Below are positions 1 through 7,604 of a stretch of DNA of 30,059 bases, in pieces. The stretch is taken from the NCBI GenBank assembly GCA_934216145.1, contig CAKQBG010000022.1, forward strand, positions 1 through 30,059. The letters run 5' to 3'. The DNA comes from an uncultured Anaeroplasma sp. (GTDB lineage Bacteria > Bacillota_I > Bacilli_A > Acholeplasmatales > Anaeroplasmataceae). The notes under the pieces are model-generated. The model saw nothing but the letters and a program-made list of their open reading frames with translations, searched no databases and was not told where the DNA came from. Numbering within the stretch: the first letter of the stretch is position 1; every line of letters begins with the position of its first letter. Both the position numbers and the translations under genes were made by a program.

Positions 1-71
1 TAGATGTTTTAACACCAGCTTCATATTTAATTATTATATTTAACTTATCATCATCTGTTAATTTTGCCATA
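1..71 (-). CDS. IS3-family-like transposase OrfA, N-terminal fragment (runs off the window)
   Basis: An open frame starts with ATG at 71 and runs off the left edge. The roughly 23 visible residues (starting MAKLTDDDKLNIIIKYEAG) resemble the start of the helix-turn-helix OrfA protein of IS3/IS150-type elements. A G-rich stretch lies just before the ATG. The non-coding DNA between the ATG and about 140 contains GTGAACCCCAAATCTTGG on the minus strand, which resembles the terminal sequence of IS150-like elements from memory. Only a fragment is visible, so the family is an inference. Confidence 0.5.
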
Positions 72-140
72 ATAAAACCCCCATTTCCTGCTCGATTCCT
101 CGAGTCCAAGATTTGGGGTTCACATCAAAAAGGGGTATTA
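72..140 (-). mobile_element. Probable terminal end of an IS3/IS150-like insertion sequence
   Basis: Between the HD hydrolase gene and the truncated transposase start is a non-coding stretch that on the minus strand reads ACCCCTTTTTGATGTGAACC and continues with CCAAATCTTGG. This resembles the left inverted repeat of IS150-group elements. The exact terminus and the target duplication cannot be set because the other end lies outside the window. A TATAAT-like box sits at the presumed outer edge (about 136-146). Confidence 0.4.
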
Positions 141-190
141 TATCATAAAAAGCCTCTATTGATAAATATATTATATATTCTATGTGTATT

Positions 191-850
191 TTACATTAAT
201 GATTGTTCATTTATAATAAGCTTAAACTTCAATCCTAATGTTTCTGCAGCCTTTCTACATAAAACCATTCTAGCCATAAATATTTCAAAATATTCCATAA
301 CAGGACTTATTTTAGTGTCAATATCAAGTTTTAATTTAATAATAGTATGCTCAGTATTTATTTTTAATGATGCTTTTTCAACAGAATAATTCACTCTATC
401 ATGAATATCAAAATTTAACTCACTTTGATTCCTTACTCTACTTCTTCTAACATCAGCCTTATCTGCAATAATTAATGCTGCCGCAATAGGATTGACAGGC
501 ACTCCATTTCCTTCATCATGATTACCAATTGCTGAAACAATATCACTTATATCACTTGGATCCATATTTAAATGATCTAATATTCTAAATGCCATAATAG
601 CTCCACTTTGCGAGTGATCACATCTATTGACTAAATTACCAATATCATGCAAATATCCAGCTATTTTGACAAGTTCTACTGTATGCTTATCATAATTTAA
701 TGTTTCTAATATATATGCTGCATCAGTACTAACCTTTGTTACATGTGGAAATGAATGTTCAGTATATCCTAAAGCCTTTAATGATAAATCAGCTTTTTCA
801 ATATAAGTATTTATTTCTTTATTATTTTTAATTTCTTCAAAAGTTATCAT
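191..850 (-). CDS. HD-domain phosphohydrolase
   Basis: The 219-residue protein carries the HD-superfamily metal signature: His36 (FPHV), His68-Asp69 (LHDIGN), a later His111 (GNHDEGNG) and Asp130 (IADKAD). Such proteins are metal-dependent phosphohydrolases, often acting on nucleotides or phosphorylated small molecules; the substrate cannot be read from the sequence. No membrane segment or signal peptide is visible, so it should be cytoplasmic. The start at 850 is chosen because AAGGTG lies about 6 bases upstream; an upstream in-frame Met at 901 has no such site. It lies between an IS end and a decayed gene, and no operon partner is apparent. Confidence 0.75.
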   Translation of the reverse strand: MITFEEIKNNKEINTYIEKADLSLKALGYTEHSFPHVTKVSTDAAYILETLNYDKHTVELVKIAGYLHDIGNLVNRCDHSQSGAIMAFRILDHLNMDPSDISDIVSAIGNHDEGNGVPVNPIAAALIIADKADVRRSRVRNQSELNFDIHDRVNYSVEKASLKINTEHTIIKLKLDIDTKISPVMEYFEIFMARMVLCRKAAETLGLKFKLIINEQSLM

Positions 851-939
851 TTGTTCACCTTTTATTATATTAATTTTTGAATAAAAAATGGTATTAGTCA
901 AAACAATTAATATATCTAATAATATCTAATACTATTTAA

Positions 940-1380
940 TTATTCCTTTACTAAATAATAATGCTTATCAGCCTTAATTACATTTACTTCTTTAACATTT
1001 TCATCTAATGCATATTTAGAAGCTTTTCTTTTATATTCATATCCATCTAATAAAACCTTAACTGTAGTTGGAGTAACTGAATCAATGTAATATGGCTTTT
1101 CCATAAAAACCATAATAGAATTTTTCTTTAATTCCTGTTCACCATATGCAATTAATGTATTATCTTCTAAATAACCATATACTGTATTAGGCAATAATGT
1201 ATCGTTATAAATATCTGCATCGCCATTATCATTCTTAAATTATTTTCAATTTTCATTTCAAGAACACTATTACTTACTGTTTCCTTTGTCTTTATGAAAA
1301 TTTAGAAAATTAATTTTCTTTCTTCTCTTCATTTTTTACTTCTATTTCATTATTCTCACTCAGTTTATCAATCTTCCTTT
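940..1380 (-). pseudogene. Frameshifted hypothetical protein gene (intact remnant 940-1194)
   Basis: The open part, 940-1194, encodes 84 residues with no family I recognise; it contains a lysine- and tyrosine-rich segment and ends in HYYLVKE. Coding-like sequence continues upstream in other frames: the same frame reads NDNGDADIYNDTLLPNTVYG with no start codon, preceded in a shifted frame by ETVSNSVLEMKIENNLR, and further up by SENNEIEVKNEEKKEN after an AAGGAAG ribosome-site-like stretch near 1380. I read this as one gene of about 140 residues broken by at least two indels. The alternative is that 940-1194 is an independent short gene, but its start lacks a good ribosome site. Confidence 0.5.
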
Positions 1381-1447
1381 AAAATAATTATAGCTTTTTT
1401 TAAAATTAAAATAAAGGTGTGCTAACAATATATTTATAAATAATGAT

Positions 1448-1498
1448 AAAAAGCCTAACTATTAGACTATATAATATAGCTTTTAATAGCTAGGCTTT
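1448..1498 (-). terminator. Rho-independent terminator of the ESCRT/TIR operon
   Basis: Two 15-base arms at 1450-1464 and 1484-1498 are complementary with a single G-U wobble (minus strand AAAGCCTAGCTATTA and TAATAGTTAGGCTTT). The second arm runs straight into a short T-rich tail on the minus strand. It sits just after the stop of the protease gene and closes the seven-gene operon. Confidence 0.85.
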
Positions 1499-1506
1499 AA
1501 TAAAAT

Positions 1507-2301
1507 TTAAATCCTAATATTTAATTCTTCAGTATCAATTGCTCTTCTAATAAAGCTAACTAATACACTTACTGGTATAGCATAATTCATAGTTTGAACA
1601 ACTTCATCTCCTAAAGTAATCATTCCTACTAATTTTCCTTTAGAATCAAGTAAAGGTCCACCAGAATTACCATTAGTAGTAGGAGCTGAAATCATAATAT
1701 ATTCTTTTTTATTGATAATTCTAGATTTATCACTTACTAATCCATTCACAATACATAGCCCATGTCCCTTACTATTACCAATTGCATAAATACTATCACC
1801 AGTTTCTACAGCTTCATTTGAAAAAGAAATCTGTCCCTTTAGCATATCAGAATACATTAATGCAATATCATTTTCCTTATCAGCATATATAAATTCCAAT
1901 TCACAAGAAGAAATAGCTTCGCCATTACAAATATATGTATCACATAAATCAATAATATCATTAGTATTACTACTATTTCCAATAACAACATGCTTATTAG
2001 TTAAAACATACCCATTACCAATTAAAATACCAGTACCACACTTAATTATTTCATTATGCTTACATCTAATAGAAATAACATTATTAATATTCATCTTAAA
2101 AATCTCATTAGGTGATAAAATATTATTATTACTTAAGCTTTTATTCTTTTCTTTTTCTAAAAAAGACCTTTTTGTTGAAAAAACCTCAAGACAAGCATTA
2201 CATCCATATTTATAGAATACATTATCATATATATATTCTTTATTAATCTCAACTATATCAATTGAACCACATATAGGACATTTTTTTGCTTTATATTCCA
2301 T
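1507..2301 (-). CDS. Zinc-ribbon trypsin-like (HtrA/S1C-type) serine protease without PDZ
   Basis: A 264-residue protein. An N-terminal zinc ribbon has Cys8, Cys11, Cys34 and Cys37. The rest is a chymotrypsin-fold protease with an apparently complete triad: His104 in LTNKHVV, Asp145 in ENDIAL and Ser213 in GNSGGP. No PDZ domain, signal peptide or membrane segment is visible, so unlike DegP/HtrA it should act in the cytoplasm; the ribbon may bind nucleic acid or protein. The start at 2301 follows an AAGGA site, 4 bases after the AAA ATPase stop. A TTG at 2337, inside the ATPase gene, would add 12 residues but has no good ribosome site. It is the last gene of the operon and a candidate effector of it. 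Similar proteases act in bacterial conflict systems and are often held inactive until triggered; that role here is inference. Confidence 0.85.
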   Translation of the reverse strand: MEYKAKKCPICGSIDIVEINKEYIYDNVFYKYGCNACLEVFSTKRSFLEKEKNKSLSNNNILSPNEIFKMNINNVISIRCKHNEIIKCGTGILIGNGYVLTNKHVVIGNSSNTNDIIDLCDTYICNGEAISSCELEFIYADKENDIALMYSDMLKGQISFSNEAVETGDSIYAIGNSKGHGLCIVNGLVSDKSRIINKKEYIMISAPTTNGNSGGPLLDSKGKLVGMITLGDEVVQTMNYAIPVSVLVSFIRRAIDTEELNIRI

Positions 2302-2305
2302 AAAA

Positions 2306-3415
2306 CTATATCCTTCCATTCTCTTTAAACGCTTCAAATTTTAAAATATCCTCTTCACTAATCATGTTATGTGAAGAACTAATAGCTATATTACAATCCT
2401 CATTATTAATCTTTTGATAATCTCCCATACTTAATGATCTAGAATAAGCATTTAATCTAATCTTTTCACATATAGCAGTTATATCTCCACCACCATATCC
2501 TTTAAGACGCTTTGCAATCTCACTAATATTTAAATCATCTTCCAGTACTACACCATCTAATGCCTTTGATACTAAGAATTCTCTAGCATCTTGATCGGGA
2601 ATAGATACATAAATATGAGTATCAAATCTACCACCTCTAAGCATAGCAGAATCAATAGCCCATGGTCTATTAGTAGCTGCTATTAACAAAAGCATTTTAT
2701 TTTTATTTTTTTTAAATCCATCTACCTTTGTTAAAAATGTCGCAACAAATCTACTCATTTCTTGATCTACTCCATCACTAGTATCAGATCTTTTACTAGC
2801 TACAGAATCAAATTCATCAAAAAATATAATAGCTCTATCATTCTTTTCAGCTTCATTAAATAAATCATCAAGCCTTTTACTAGAATCTCCCATATATTTA
2901 GAAATTAAATCTTGACAATTAACTGCATAAAAAGCTGCATCTACCTCTCCTGCAATCGCTCTTGCAATAAAGGTTTTACCAGTACCAGGTGGACCATATA
3001 ATAATATTTTAGCTCCTGGTGTAATTTTATACATTGAAGCAAGTTTAGGATTTTTTAATGGTTCTAATACCTTAAGTCTAATTTGCTCTTTAACATCATC
3101 TAATCCAGCAACATCCTTAAATGTAATTAGAGATTTCTCTAATGGTTTAAATTCATTAACAACATCACTAGATCCATTTTCAATTTTTTTAGGCTTTACT
3201 ACACATTCATTTTTTATAAAAGCTAATATCTTTACTGCATTTTTATAATAGATATTTCTTACCTCAAATGATGAAGAATTAATAGAAATATCATTAGCTA
3301 GCTCACAAGCCTTTATAAAAGCCTCTCTAGCGCCATTAATATCACCATTAGTATATAATTCTTTTCCTTGTGCATAAAAGCTATTAAACGCTTCTATTTT
3401 GGGTTGATTATTCAT
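2306..3415 (-). CDS. MIT-like domain + AAA ATPase (Vps4/katanin/spastin-like)
   Basis: A 369-residue protein. Residues about 8-70 form a helical, TPR/MIT-like three-helix segment; about 98-330 is an AAA domain with Walker A GPPGTGKT (141-148), Walker B IIFFDE (196-201), sensor 1 ATN (247-249), arginine fingers in LRGGRFD (Arg260, Arg263) and pore loop KYMGDSSK (173-180), close to the SKW-x-GES-x-K loop of Vps4-type enzymes. MIT-AAA architecture is that of Vps4 and spastin, which pull ESCRT-III or tubulin tails through a hexameric pore. The partner gene for an ESCRT-III-like protein with a MIM1-like tail lies two genes upstream. It overlaps the TIR gene by ATGA, which indicates translational coupling. 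An alternative reading is a FtsH/Cdc48-like AAA with a TPR head. Confidence 0.85.
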   Translation of the reverse strand: MNNQPKIEAFNSFYAQGKELYTNGDINGAREAFIKACELANDISINSSSFEVRNIYYKNAVKILAFIKNECVVKPKKIENGSSDVVNEFKPLEKSLITFKDVAGLDDVKEQIRLKVLEPLKNPKLASMYKITPGAKILLYGPPGTGKTFIARAIAGEVDAAFYAVNCQDLISKYMGDSSKRLDDLFNEAEKNDRAIIFFDEFDSVASKRSDTSDGVDQEMSRFVATFLTKVDGFKKNKNKMLLLIAATNRPWAIDSAMLRGGRFDTHIYVSIPDQDAREFLVSKALDGVVLEDDLNISEIAKRLKGYGGGDITAICEKIRLNAYSRSLSMGDYQKINNEDCNIAISSSHNMISEEDILKFEAFKENGRI

Positions 3416-4908
3416 TGTTTTAAATTCCTTCTTAATTCATAATATTCTATAGCCTTAGCAAAATGGATAAATAAGCTAATAATCCATCCATAAACAAATA
3501 AACCAAAAGTGAATAAAAATAAAAAGCCTCTTTTTATATCTCCTCTAGCAAAATGATGAATTCCAAAAACACCAAAAAATAAGCATAAAATAAAAATCAA
3601 CCAAGGACTTCTTCCTCTATAATACTTTCTAAGCTTTTCAAATTCTGGATTTTTCTTAGTTTGCTTGTTAATATAAGTATTATTAGTTCTTTCATTTGAA
3701 TAGCTTTTATTTTCGAATGAACTATTTGATTCATTATAGCTTTTATTATCCTTTTGATATTTTTCATATTTAGTTTTAATCTTTTCTTTTTCATGATTTA
3801 TCTTTGTAAGAATTTCATCTTTAATATTTTTTTTATTATTAAAATCATTTTGTTTTCTATTATTTAAAAAATCATATCCACATTTTTTACAAAATTTATA
3901 ATTTATATCATTAATTTCATAACAATTAGGACAGGTTTTTTCATTAATACTATTCTTTTTATTATCAGTGCTTTCTTCTTTAGATTCTATTTTTTCTTCT
4001 TTATTAGAATTCAAAAATTTTTTTATTACATCCTCAATATCAGAATAAAAATGCTTAGTATCAGCATTAATTGCTTGAATTTTTTTTAACGCAATAGGTA
4101 ATTCTCTTGCATCAAAGCCTTCATAGCAAACAATTAATGAGCCTTCTTTCTTTTTTTCATTTGCAATAGCCAAATTATATCTACGCCATTCATTTTGAAC
4201 CCAAGTAGATGTAAAATATTCAGGCTTAGTCCCATATACTATCATAACCTTAGCTTTAAGAATTGCATCAAAAATAAATGGCTCACAATTTTCTCCATAA
4301 ATACCATTAGCATTTAAGGTAACATCACTAAAAAATACTTTATATCCTTTATTAGTTAAATACCAATATAATTCACGCATATTTGTTCTATCTATTGTAT
4401 CATTATTTGTTTCATCATCTGTACCTTTAAAGCTGATAAATATATCAGTATTAATTCTTGAAGCCTTTTCTCTCCATATTTTTGAAACGTTAGCTATTTT
4501 TTCTGCTTCAGCTTGATATTTCATTCTAAGATTATCAGGAGCATATTTTAAAGCCTTTTTATAATCATCACTTTCTCTTATATCCTCATAGCTCTCTATA
4601 TAGCATGAAGGAGTAGACTTTCCTTTATCATATTCATATTTAATTCCATATTTTGCAAGTAACCTTCCCCAATATCCACTACTCCAATTAGGATATTTTT
4701 TAATTATCAAATCAAATCTAGATTCAGCCTCTTCAAATCTAGGAGGTGTATCTATTAAATATTTAATTGCATCATTATATTCAATATCCTGTTCATTAGA
4801 TTCTTCTAATACTTTAGTAGCACCACATGCTTCACATTTATAATAAGAGTCCTTTTTTTCAAGCCTAGGATATCCACATACCTGACACTTCAAATCTATA
4901 AAGTTCAT
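3412..4908 (-). CDS. Zinc ribbon - TIR domain - zinc ribbon - TM2 membrane protein
   Basis: A 498-residue protein with four parts. A zinc ribbon has Cys8, 11, 25 and 28. After a helical region (about 40-148), residues 154-300 form a TIR domain: DIFISFKG opening strand, GYKVFFSD second strand, FIFDAILKAKVMIVYG, and STWVQNEW, where Glu240 takes the place of the catalytic Glu of NAD-cleaving TIRs such as SARM1. A second ribbon has Cys326, 329, 340 and 343. A charged, asparagine/lysine-rich linker leads to a TM2 domain (about 433-482) with two membrane segments and FGVFGIHHFARGD. TIR domains hydrolyse NAD or make signalling nucleotides from it; here the enzyme would be tethered to the membrane. 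Ribosome site AGGAG lies 7 bases before the start. Confidence 0.85.
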   Translation of the reverse strand: MNFIDLKCQVCGYPRLEKKDSYYKCEACGATKVLEESNEQDIEYNDAIKYLIDTPPRFEEAESRFDLIIKKYPNWSSGYWGRLLAKYGIKYEYDKGKSTPSCYIESYEDIRESDDYKKALKYAPDNLRMKYQAEAEKIANVSKIWREKASRINTDIFISFKGTDDETNNDTIDRTNMRELYWYLTNKGYKVFFSDVTLNANGIYGENCEPFIFDAILKAKVMIVYGTKPEYFTSTWVQNEWRRYNLAIANEKKKEGSLIVCYEGFDARELPIALKKIQAINADTKHFYSDIEDVIKKFLNSNKEEKIESKEESTDNKKNSINEKTCPNCYEINDINYKFCKKCGYDFLNNRKQNDFNNKKNIKDEILTKINHEKEKIKTKYEKYQKDNKSYNESNSSFENKSYSNERTNNTYINKQTKKNPEFEKLRKYYRGRSPWLIFILCLFFGVFGIHHFARGDIKRGFLFLFTFGLFVYGWIISLFIHFAKAIEYYELRRNLKQ

Positions 4909-4934
4909 AATAAAACTCCTAAAAATTAAAATTA

Positions 4935-5525
4935 TTAATTGGTTTTATTCTTTAATGCATTAATTTCATCAGTTAAATCAATTCCAACACTTTTAGAACT
5001 AGGTGTTGAAATGCCACTTAATTTACTACGCTCTAAATCAATCATAGGTCTAACAGAATTAATTTCCTCTTCACTTCTAGCATGATTAGCTGGATTAGAT
5101 CTTTTCATAGCACTACTCATAGCCTTCTGAGATATTTTTACATTCCTCATATATTTAGCAATCTTTTGATTAGCTCTCTGTATTTTCTTAATATTTGGTA
5201 AATTAACCTTTCCATTTGCCATTTTATCTAATGCATTCATAGCTGTAGCTGTACTAATAGCAATAGAGTTAGAAATATTTATTATATCAAAATTAGCTTT
5301 TGTTTGAGTTAAGCTAGAAATAACATCATTCAATTCTATTAAAGCATTTAAAGCAACATCATAAGTACCTGTATCACCATTTATTTCAGCTTCAGCAGCA
5401 ACCTTAGCATATTCTGTTCTTTTAACCTTTAAAGTATTAATTTGTTCATTAAATATTTCCATTTGCTCATCTCGTTCCATTTGAGCTTCTATTTCCTTTT
5501 CCTGCTTTGACTTAAAAAATGCCAT
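4935..5525 (-). CDS. ESCRT-III/Snf7-like filament protein with C-terminal MIM1-like motif
   Basis: A 196-residue, almost entirely helical, charged protein. By eye it follows the eukaryotic/archaeal CHMP2-type pattern: a long first helical hairpin (about 5-75), a TKANFDII segment, a helix ending MNALDKMANGKVNLPNIKKI (96-115; CHMP2 proteins have AM...L-LPQIQKI here), then KIAKYM...AMSSAM (121-140). After a polar linker the C-terminus reads LTDEINALK (184-192), which fits the MIT-interacting motif 1 spacing L-x-x-R-L-x-x-L-K except that Arg is Glu. ESCRT-III proteins polymerise on membranes and are disassembled by Vps4. AAGGAGG lies 9 bases before the start, and the gap to the upstream gene is one base. 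The bacterial relatives PspA/Vipp1 normally lack a MIM tail. Family assignment rests on recalled sequences. Confidence 0.65.
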   Translation of the reverse strand: MAFFKSKQEKEIEAQMERDEQMEIFNEQINTLKVKRTEYAKVAAEAEINGDTGTYDVALNALIELNDVISSLTQTKANFDIINISNSIAISTATAMNALDKMANGKVNLPNIKKIQRANQKIAKYMRNVKISQKAMSSAMKRSNPANHARSEEEINSVRPMIDLERSKLSGISTPSSKSVGIDLTDEINALKNKTN

Positions 5526-5526
5526 G

Positions 5527-6534
5527 TTATTTATCCTCCTTAACTACTTCTATATTTTTCATTTTAGATAAATCATCATTAAATAATTCTCTTTCTCTTT
5601 TTTTTCTAATTAATTCTGCTTTTCTTTTTTGAGCAGAATCAGTAGCTTTAATATTATGATTATCTAAATTGTTAAATGTTTTTTGATCTATTTTTTCTAT
5701 ATTTTCAGATATTTTTAAAGAATCATTGTTCATTCTTTTTAATATAGATAAAGCTTTATCAGGGCTATCTAATACTGATTTTAATGCATTAATATTTAAT
5801 AATGCATTAGCTCTATCAAGACTATTTAAGGACAAATTGCTTTCATATTCAACTATTGATTTTAATCTAGAATAAATATTATTTAATAATTCATAACAAG
5901 CTGAATAATTACTTCTATTTATATTTTTAGATTCAATAATAGATTCAATAGAAGATATTTTTCTATCTAATTCGTTTAAGATTCTTTCATTATCCTCTTC
6001 TATCATTATATCCTCTAATTCAGATTTTTCTTTTTCATCAATTTGAATATCATTTTCTAATTTTTTAGAATATTCCAAAATCATATTCTTAATACTATAT
6101 AATTCAGTAAGCTTCTCATAAACAAGCTTTCGCTTCTTTTCAACTCCAAATCCTTCCTTTTTATTATTATCAATATCACAAGATAAATTTCCATCAGAAA
6201 TTAGCTTTAATTTTTCGGATAATGCTAATAAATCATTAGCCTTTAATAGAGCTTTATTATTAGAATCATTATTTAATTGATTTTTTAATTCAGTTATTGC
6301 TTTATCTATATTTTCATATTCTAATTTTATATTCTCTTTACCAGTAAATACCAATGATTCTATTTTAGATAATGCTTCAATTACAATTGATAACACCTTA
6401 TCTATAGTATCTTTAGATAAGCTTCCTAAATATTTATTATTTTGAATATCAAAAATAATATAATTTAATTTGTTTTTTAGATTATCTTGATATTCAATAT
6501 TTTCATTTAATAAATTCTTTTTTCTAAATAGCAT
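5527..6534 (-). CDS. Coiled-coil protein, possible second ESCRT-III-like component
   Basis: A 335-residue, lysine/glutamate/asparagine-rich protein predicted by eye to be long helices throughout. It opens MLFRKKNLL, a short basic-hydrophobic stretch that could touch membrane. The C-terminal third (about 240-300) has the same helix rhythm as the neighbouring ESCRT-III-like protein, but no motif clear enough to call. The start at 6534 is chosen because AGGAG lies 7 bases upstream; an in-frame ATG at 6552 overlaps the end of the SPFH gene and precedes that site. Gene spacing is 10 bases upstream and one base downstream, so it is translated with the ESCRT-III-like protein. No recognised family; function unknown. 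Confidence 0.7.
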   Translation of the reverse strand: MLFRKKNLLNENIEYQDNLKNKLNYIIFDIQNNKYLGSLSKDTIDKVLSIVIEALSKIESLVFTGKENIKLEYENIDKAITELKNQLNNDSNNKALLKANDLLALSEKLKLISDGNLSCDIDNNKKEGFGVEKKRKLVYEKLTELYSIKNMILEYSKKLENDIQIDEKEKSELEDIMIEEDNERILNELDRKISSIESIIESKNINRSNYSACYELLNNIYSRLKSIVEYESNLSLNSLDRANALLNINALKSVLDSPDKALSILKRMNNDSLKISENIEKIDQKTFNNLDNHNIKATDSAQKRKAELIRKKRERELFNDDLSKMKNIEVVKEDK

Positions 6535-6544
6535 ATACATTCTC

Positions 6545-7195
6545 CTATCCATTAATATGATTTCTTATTATATCTAAATCATCATCATTAACATGTATAA
6601 TATTTACTACTAATGATTTAACCTTTAAGCCCATATTCTTTATAATTAATTCATTAGAAAGAGAATTAAATAATTGAATTCTTATATCCTCAAGCTTAGA
6701 ATTGATTTCAAATACAGATACATCAGTATTAGCAAAATATTTACTTAATACATCAGCTCCAATATTTTTTATCACTGGAATAATTTTAAATTTTATCATA
6801 TCAACACTAATATTTTTTCCCCAAATAAATGAATCGACCAATTTTACTCTATCTATTATTTCGAATTGCAATGTTCCATTAGAACCAACTCTATAGCATT
6901 CCTTTAATCTTTGATTATTTACATTAATGTCTCCAAATCCCCATATGATATCAGGTAAGGCTTTCTTTTTTATAAAAGCAACCTTAAAATTCTTTTTTAA
7001 AAAATCCTTATTTATTTTATAAATAATATATCTTCCATCATTTTCTCTAAATGATACTTTTCCATTAATATACCCAATCATTTCATATTGATTAGGTACA
7101 TCTACTACTAAATTCTTTTCAACAATATAATCATCACTAAATTGAATAATAATATCATTATTTATTTCCTGTGGTGTAATAATCATTTCCTTCAT
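6545..7195 (-). CDS. SPFH/band-7 domain protein (YdjI-like)
   Basis: A 216-residue protein. The order of features matches cytosolic SPFH proteins of the YdjI type: a PDIIWGFGDI segment (81-90) where YdjI-like proteins have a PLLWGTG-type stretch, the strand with YRVGSNGTLQFEIID (101-115), then a helical part SKLEDIRIQLFNSL (166-179) and a closing strand NMGLKVKSLVVNII (187-200). SPFH proteins scaffold membrane patches; in Bacillus subtilis, YdjI is encoded with PspA (an ESCRT-III relative) and helps place it at the membrane. No membrane segment is visible here. AGGAG lies 6 bases before the start, 9 bases after the regulator's stop. The downstream ESCRT-III-like and zinc-ribbon/membrane proteins echo the ydjFGHI layout. 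Confidence 0.8.
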   Translation of the reverse strand: MKEMIITPQEINNDIIIQFSDDYIVEKNLVVDVPNQYEMIGYINGKVSFRENDGRYIIYKINKDFLKKNFKVAFIKKKALPDIIWGFGDINVNNQRLKECYRVGSNGTLQFEIIDRVKLVDSFIWGKNISVDMIKFKIIPVIKNIGADVLSKYFANTDVSVFEINSKLEDIRIQLFNSLSNELIIKNMGLKVKSLVVNIIHVNDDDLDIIRNHING

Positions 7196-7204
7196 ATAAA
7201 GCTC

Positions 7205-7549
7205 CTATTTATTGATAATTTCATTTAATTTTATTAATGTCTCTTCATCTATGTCATCAGACATTATTTTGGAAATCATTTGTTTTTTCACTTCAGCTAA
7301 TTCAGTTAAATCTATTTTTATTGTTTTACTAGAAGCTAAAATTGAATCCTTTAGCTTCTTTTTATCTTTATCAGATAAAGAATATGCATGGCAAATATTA
7401 TCATATAATGAATCAGGTATAGGCCTTTTTCCATTTTCAATAGAAGATAAATATGCAGCGCTTATTCCAAGCTTATTTGCCATTCCCCTTAAACTATCTT
7501 CACTATTTATTCTTATTATTCTTAATATTTTTCCAAATTCAGTAACCAT
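7205..7549 (-). CDS. XRE-family transcriptional regulator
   Basis: A 114-residue protein with a Cro/CI-type helix-turn-helix at about residues 18-42, including SLRGMANKLGISAAYLSSIE, followed by a helical tail with no sensor domain. The start at 7549 follows AAGGAGGAGC; the in-frame ATG at 7573 cannot be used because it overlaps the promoter's -10 box. It is the first gene of the operon, 9 bases from the SPFH gene, and three TTTGYGAA repeats lie just upstream of its promoter, so it probably controls its own operon. Whether it represses or activates cannot be told from the sequence. Confidence 0.9.
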   Translation of the reverse strand: MVTEFGKILRIIRINSEDSLRGMANKLGISAAYLSSIENGKRPIPDSLYDNICHAYSLSDKDKKKLKDSILASSKTIKIDLTELAEVKKQMISKIMSDDIDEETLIKLNEIINK

Positions 7550-7571
7550 AAATAGCTCCTCCTTATATTTC

Positions 7572-7600
7572 ATTATATTCTTTCATTCCTCTTTTGTCAA
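7572..7600 (-). promoter_or_regulatory. Consensus sigma-A promoter of the ESCRT/TIR operon
   Basis: On the minus strand a perfect TTGACA (7600-7595) and a perfect TATAAT (7577-7572) are separated by exactly 17 bases. Transcription should start near 7565, just before the ribosome site of the regulator gene. A perfect consensus promoter upstream of potentially toxic genes suggests that it is normally repressed. Confidence 0.85.
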
Positions 7601-7604
7601 CTAA

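Noticed and set aside
3597..3794. 65-residue lysine-rich frame inside the TIR gene
   Set aside because: Shadow of the charged linker of the TIR protein in another frame.
4935..5525. PspA/Vipp1 or phage-tail tape-measure identity for the helical protein
   Set aside because: The middle and C-terminal pattern fits CHMP2-type ESCRT-III better than PspA, and the length and MIM1-like tail do not fit a tail protein; still to be confirmed by profile search.
7212..7604. 130-residue open frame on the plus strand opposite the XRE gene
   Set aside because: It is antisense to a well-supported gene and to the promoter, has no ribosome site and is hydrophobic by chance from AT-rich antisense codons.
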